Origin: an uncultured Lachnospiraceae bacterium
Lineage (GTDB): Bacteria; Bacillota; Clostridia; Lachnospirales; Lachnospiraceae
NCBI GenBank assembly: GCA_910578405.1
Contig: CAJTQO010000019.1
Span: 31,754-40,295, forward strand
Direction of reading: 5' to 3'
DNA: 8,542 nucleotides
Below are positions 5,788-8,542 of this stretch, piece by piece. Below the pieces are notes generated by a model that searched no databases, was not told where the DNA came from, and was given only the letters and a program-made list of their open reading frames with translations. A program made the position numbers and the translations under genes. Every line of letters starts with the position of its first letter. Within the stretch, counting starts at the first letter, position 1.

Positions 5788-6649
5788 AATTCACCCACCT
5801 TTTGGAGCCGTACATCTGAATCAATGTGATAATAAGAATAATCACAAACAACAGCATGGAAGCCGCACATGCCCTTCCCATCTTGAAATCCACAAAGGCA
5901 TTTTGGTAAATATGATAAACAAGCGTGTAGCTTGCTTTCACCGGGCCGCCCTTCGTCATAACAAACGCCTGGTCAAACACCTGGAAAGAACTGATAATCG
6001 TTGTGATTAATACAAAGAACAGAGTAGGAGAGAGCATGGGAATCGTAATATGGCAAAAAGCACACCACTTATTGGCCCCGTCAATCTGCGCCGCCTCATA
6101 ATAGACTTCCGGCACATTCTGCAGCCCTGCCAGCAAAAGCACCATATTATACCCTACATTCCACCATACGGAAACAATTACAATGGAAACCAGAACCATA
6201 TTCGGGTCTGTCAGCCATTTGGGCCCTTCTATGCCTATGGCCGCCAGCGCGGAATTAATCAGCCCAAAATCCCCATTAAAAATCCAAGTCCAAATCACGC
6301 CTACCGATACGGAACCCGTTACCACAGGCATAAAATAAAACAGTCTGTATAAAGTCTTCCCCTTAATCTTCTGCACGGCCAGCGCCAACGCCAGCGCCAG
6401 TATCATATCCACCGGAATAAACATCATGGAATATACTACCGTATTGGTAAGTGATTTTGTAAAATCCGTATCCTTCATCTGATGGAAATAATTCTTAAGC
6501 CCTACAAATTCCATGGAAGGCGCAATGCCGTCCCACGTATGGAAACTGATGATAAAGCTCATAAACAAGGGAATCACTGCAAATACCATTAACCCAATCA
6601 ACTGAGGCGCCACAAAAGCCCAACCCCATAACCTACGCTTTTTCTGCAT
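5777..6649 (-). CDS. Carbohydrate ABC transporter permease, MalF type (CUT1)
   Basis: The partner permease of the CUT1 importer, 290 aa from the chosen start. It has an N-terminal basic segment (MQKKRR), a first membrane segment at about 10-35, then about five more, and the EAA loop YEAAQIDGA at 184-192 with IP at 203-204. The motif FQVFDQAFVMTKGGP (222-236) is typical of MalF/UgpA-type subunits. Start: AGGAGG (6661-6656) lies 6 nt before ATG 6649; a longer in-frame ATG at 6703 would add 18 residues encoded in an intercistronic hairpin and has no ribosome site, so it is rejected. It lacks the long periplasmic loop of E. coli MalF, as Gram-positive members do. Confidence 0.94.
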   Translation of the reverse strand: MQKKRRLWGWAFVAPQLIGLMVFAVIPLFMSFIISFHTWDGIAPSMEFVGLKNYFHQMKDTDFTKSLTNTVVYSMMFIPVDMILALALALAVQKIKGKTLYRLFYFMPVVTGSVSVGVIWTWIFNGDFGLINSALAAIGIEGPKWLTDPNMVLVSIVIVSVWWNVGYNMVLLLAGLQNVPEVYYEAAQIDGANKWCAFCHITIPMLSPTLFFVLITTIISSFQVFDQAFVMTKGGPVKASYTLVYHIYQNAFVDFKMGRACAASMLLFVIILIITLIQMYGSKRWVNYEQ

Positions 6650-6667
6650 ACCTATCCTCCTCATGTC

Positions 6668-6692
6668 CGGGACGGCGCAGTCCGCCGTCCCG
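6668..6692 (-). promoter_or_regulatory. GC-rich intercistronic stem-loop
   Basis: CGGGACGGCG pairs perfectly with CGCCGTCCCG (10 bp, 5-nt loop) between the binding-protein stop (6768) and the MalF-type start (6649). No U-tract follows, and the permease Shine-Dalgarno begins 6 nt downstream. This placement resembles known malE-malF-type stem-loops that stabilise the binding-protein mRNA and lower permease expression; the role here is inferred. Confidence 0.5.
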
Positions 6693-6767
6693 CTTTCCCC
6701 CATTCCCGTCCAAACTAAGTCTGTCTATCTTCAAAATCGGAACGGAAACGATAAGCAAAAATATCCT

Positions 6768-8188
6768 TTATTGGTTTTCCGCAATGATTTCCGCACCTTT
6801 TTGCTCTGCCTTTGCCAGCGTTTCCTCTACATCGGCCCCACTTACATAAGCTTCTTCAAACACAGACTTGGTGGCGTCGGCAAATCCCGGATACAATGCA
6901 TCCTTTACCTCTTCGTCTCCCATTGTCCATCCGGTTGCGCGTACTTTGAGGATATGTTCCACATGCTCCGGCACTTTGGAATCCAGCATCAGGTCATCCA
7001 GCGTCTTTACGGAAGGAACAGAAGTTCCTACGCCCTCAATCCTGGCCTGCTGTCCCTGTGCGCCGCAATAAAAGGACACAAATTCCATCGCTTCTTCCAC
7101 ATGGGGCGAATTTACATTTACGCTCAGATATCCGCAGCATACCTGCGCCGGCGCATACTGCGCGCCATCCCTGGAAGGATACGGAATATAGTCAAAGTCA
7201 ATCCCCTCGTTATAGAATGTCTTGGTCAGCCACCGCCCCGCAGCAATAAATCCAGTCTGCCCGGACATAAACATGGCGTCCTCGCCCTGCCCGTCCGGCA
7301 GCGTCCCGCCATAGACAAACTTGCCGTCCTTTATCCCATCGCAAATATACTGCAGTGACTCCTTTGCCTTCTCGTCAAATTGATAAGTATCCCCGTTCCA
7401 AACAGAGCCGCCGTTCGCAAACACCCAGTTGTAAAGCCGGATATTATCTCCGCCCTGAATCATGCCGCTTTTGCCGTTTTCTTTCAAGGTATTGCAAATC
7501 TTATCAAAATTCTCCCAGTTCCATTCCCCTTTTTCAAATAATTCCTGCGGATCGTCACAGTTAAAATCTGCCAGCATTTTAGGCGAATAGTAAAGCACCA
7601 TAGGATTACAGTCCACCGAAAGACCATAAACGCCCTCGTCCGTCCTGGAAGCGCCCCATACACTGTCGTCAAAATCCGCTTCCTTTATATAAGAAGCGTC
7701 CGACGCCAGGAAATCCCTCATATTCGCTACCGTGCCATTTTTCACCAACTGGCTGATAATCAAATCTTCCACAAAAATCACGTCCGCAGCCGTCCCCCCT
7801 GCAAGCTGGGTAATCAACTGCTGGCTATACCCGTCGGAAGGAGCCGCCTCAAAGGTTACATGGATTCTGTCCTGCGCCTCGTTAAATGCATCTACCGCCT
7901 GCTGGTAAACTTTGATTTCATCCGCATTCCCCCTGGCCGTATAGGTAATCTCCACTTTTTCCCCATTCCCTTGGCTGGAAGCTTCGGCGCCTTCCTTTCC
8001 ATCCGAAGCATCCCCTTCTTCCTGTCCGGTTTCCCCGGATGCAGCGCTGCCTTCTGTCACTCCCGCATTTTCTTCCGGGGCTTCTGCTGGAGCATCCTTT
8101 GTTTTACCCCCCCCTCTCCTCCACAGCCGCTTAGGACTGCCACAGCGGCAAGTAAACCCGTCAGTGCATAAACTACTTTCTTTCTCAT
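6768..8188 (-). CDS. Sugar-binding lipoprotein of the CUT1 importer, frameshifted at a G8 run
   Basis: Extracellular solute-binding protein (family 1) that delivers sugar to the permeases below. ATG 8188 has GGGAG (8201-8197) 8 nt upstream and encodes a signal peptide with lipobox V-L-S-G-C22. Two codons later comes GAG and a run of eight G (8114-8107). As written, this frame stops at 8057 after 43 residues. The mature domain is open in another frame, for which GTG 8060 is the first usable start and lacks a signal peptide. Nine G would join them into 473 aa: lipobox, acidic Gly/Ser/Ala linker (about 23-76), then binding-protein motifs ADVIFVEDL and YGLSVDCNPMVLYYS (about 188-202) and WNWENFDKICNTL. 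Everything else is intact, so the gene is either switched off, phase-variable or mis-sequenced. Confidence 0.88.
8107..8114 (-). repeat. Homopolymer G8 run within the binding-protein gene
   Basis: Eight consecutive C on the plus strand (G in the coding strand) lie three codons after the lipobox cysteine. The length modulo 3 decides the frame: 8 gives a 43-aa truncated peptide, 9 (or 6) gives the full lipoprotein, and 7 gives an immediate TAA. Runs of this kind are classic slipped-strand contingency tracts, and also classic sequencing errors. Confidence 0.85.
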
Positions 8189-8212
8189 GTTTTACTCTCC
8201 CTTCTTTTTAGT

Positions 8213-8248
8213 AAACATACAATATGTTTCAATATTTTTCGTATGTTT
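8213..8248 (-). promoter_or_regulatory. Operator-like palindromes in the importer operon leader
   Basis: Plus-strand AAACATA (8213-8219), CAA, TATGTTT (8223-8229) is a perfect 7-3-7 palindrome. A further half-site GTATGTTT (8241-8248) forms an 8-bp inverted repeat with AAACATAC (8213-8220). The palindrome sits at about +20 to +40 of the predicted transcript, a position suited to repression. The AT-rich sequence lacks the central CG of many LacI-family operators, so which regulator binds is uncertain. Confidence 0.45.
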
Positions 8249-8257
8249 TGTAAACTC

Positions 8258-8286
8258 AATATAACACCATTTCTTGGCAGTGTCAA
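8258..8286 (-). promoter_or_regulatory. Consensus promoter of the sugar importer operon
   Basis: Minus strand: perfect TTGACA (8286-8281), 17-bp spacer, TATATT (8263-8258). A-rich tracts lie just upstream (8290-8320), resembling an UP element. Predicted start near 8251, about 63 nt before the ATG at 8188. A promoter this strong implies dependence on a repressor for control. Confidence 0.75.
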
Positions 8287-8398
8287 CAATAAAGTTCTAT
8301 TTTTTTACATATTTTTCACTATTTCCTCTAAAAGTATCTTGATTTTTTTCCCTACTTATGATAATTTAGTAAAAAAATAACTTTAAGGAGAACATATA

Positions 8399-8542
8399 AT
8401 GAATGATTTCACTATAACAAGCCAAGTAAACAAAGTAAACTCATTATGCACACAAACCCGGCCATGCCATGGCATAACAGAATATCGCTACAGTATTTCC
8501 TGCGACGCATCCGCCGCTAAAGCCATCCAAACGCCCCCTCAG
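8399..8542 (+). CDS. Unidentified gene, 5' part (48 codons, cut by window edge)
   Basis: AAGGAG (8385-8390) stands 8 nt before ATG 8399, and the frame stays open for 48 codons to the right edge (begins MNDFTITSQVNKVNSLC). There is no signal peptide or membrane segment, so the product starts out cytosolic. I do not recognise the family. It is divergent from the importer operon, with 210 bp between the start codons, a position often held by a regulator or a sugar-processing enzyme; that is only context. A weak promoter, TTGATT (8339-8344) and GATAAT (8360-8365), has a short 15-bp spacer. Codons 10-14 contain a direct repeat of GTAAAC. Confidence 0.6.
   Translation, partial: MNDFTITSQVNKVNSLCTQTRPCHGITEYRYSISCDASAAKAIQTPPQ

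Noticed and set aside
6663..7358. 231-codon plus-strand frame opposite the binding-protein gene
   Set aside because: Antisense shadow; the minus strand encodes recognisable solute-binding protein motifs.

Overview
The window looks like Firmicutes DNA, most likely from a gut Lachnospiraceae-type bacterium (Clostridium cluster XIVa). The signs are strong AGGAG-type ribosome binding sites, near-consensus sigma-A promoters with TGn-extended -10 boxes, a LacI-family regulator, a CUT1 sugar ABC transporter with no ATPase of its own, and lipoprotein solute-binding proteins. Genus cannot be fixed from this sequence alone.

Layout. (1) 1-111, minus: the first 37 codons of a lipoprotein gene that leaves the left edge. 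(2) 112-1133: about 1 kb with no conventional gene but dense in signals. It holds facing promoters whose -35 boxes overlap at 300-306, a minus-strand unit (promoter 728-700, three abutting perfect hairpins 694-621, Shine-Dalgarno, then a 23-codon hydrophobic mini-ORF 590-519), a plus-strand promoter at 771-799 with a palindrome in its spacer, and a roughly 320-nt leader carrying two related stem-loop elements (A and B). (3) 1134-3709, plus: a three-gene ABC-2 exporter operon (ATPase plus two DUF990-type permeases), ending in an 11-bp hairpin. (4) 3836-4894, plus: a LacI-family regulator with its own promoter. (5) 4915-8188, minus: a CUT1 carbohydrate importer operon in the order binding protein, MalF-type permease, MalG-type permease, converging on the LacI gene. 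(6) 8399-8542, plus: the first 48 codons of a gene divergent from the importer operon.

How they work together. The importer should capture a sugar or oligosaccharide with the lipid-anchored binding protein and pass it through the two permeases, powered by a shared MsmX/UgpC-type ATPase encoded elsewhere. The adjacent LacI protein is its obvious candidate regulator, and the binding-protein gene has a consensus promoter followed by a 17-bp perfect palindrome. The binding-protein gene is out of frame in this sequence: a run of eight G (8107-8114 on the plus strand) just after the lipobox cysteine separates the signal peptide from the mature domain, and nine G would join them. This is a phase-variation-like switch, a real mutation or a homopolymer sequencing error.

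The most unusual region is 500-1100. Divergent promoters there drive a hairpin-rich small transcript on one side and a long structured leader for the ABC-2 operon on the other. None of this matches a riboswitch or RNA family that I can name.
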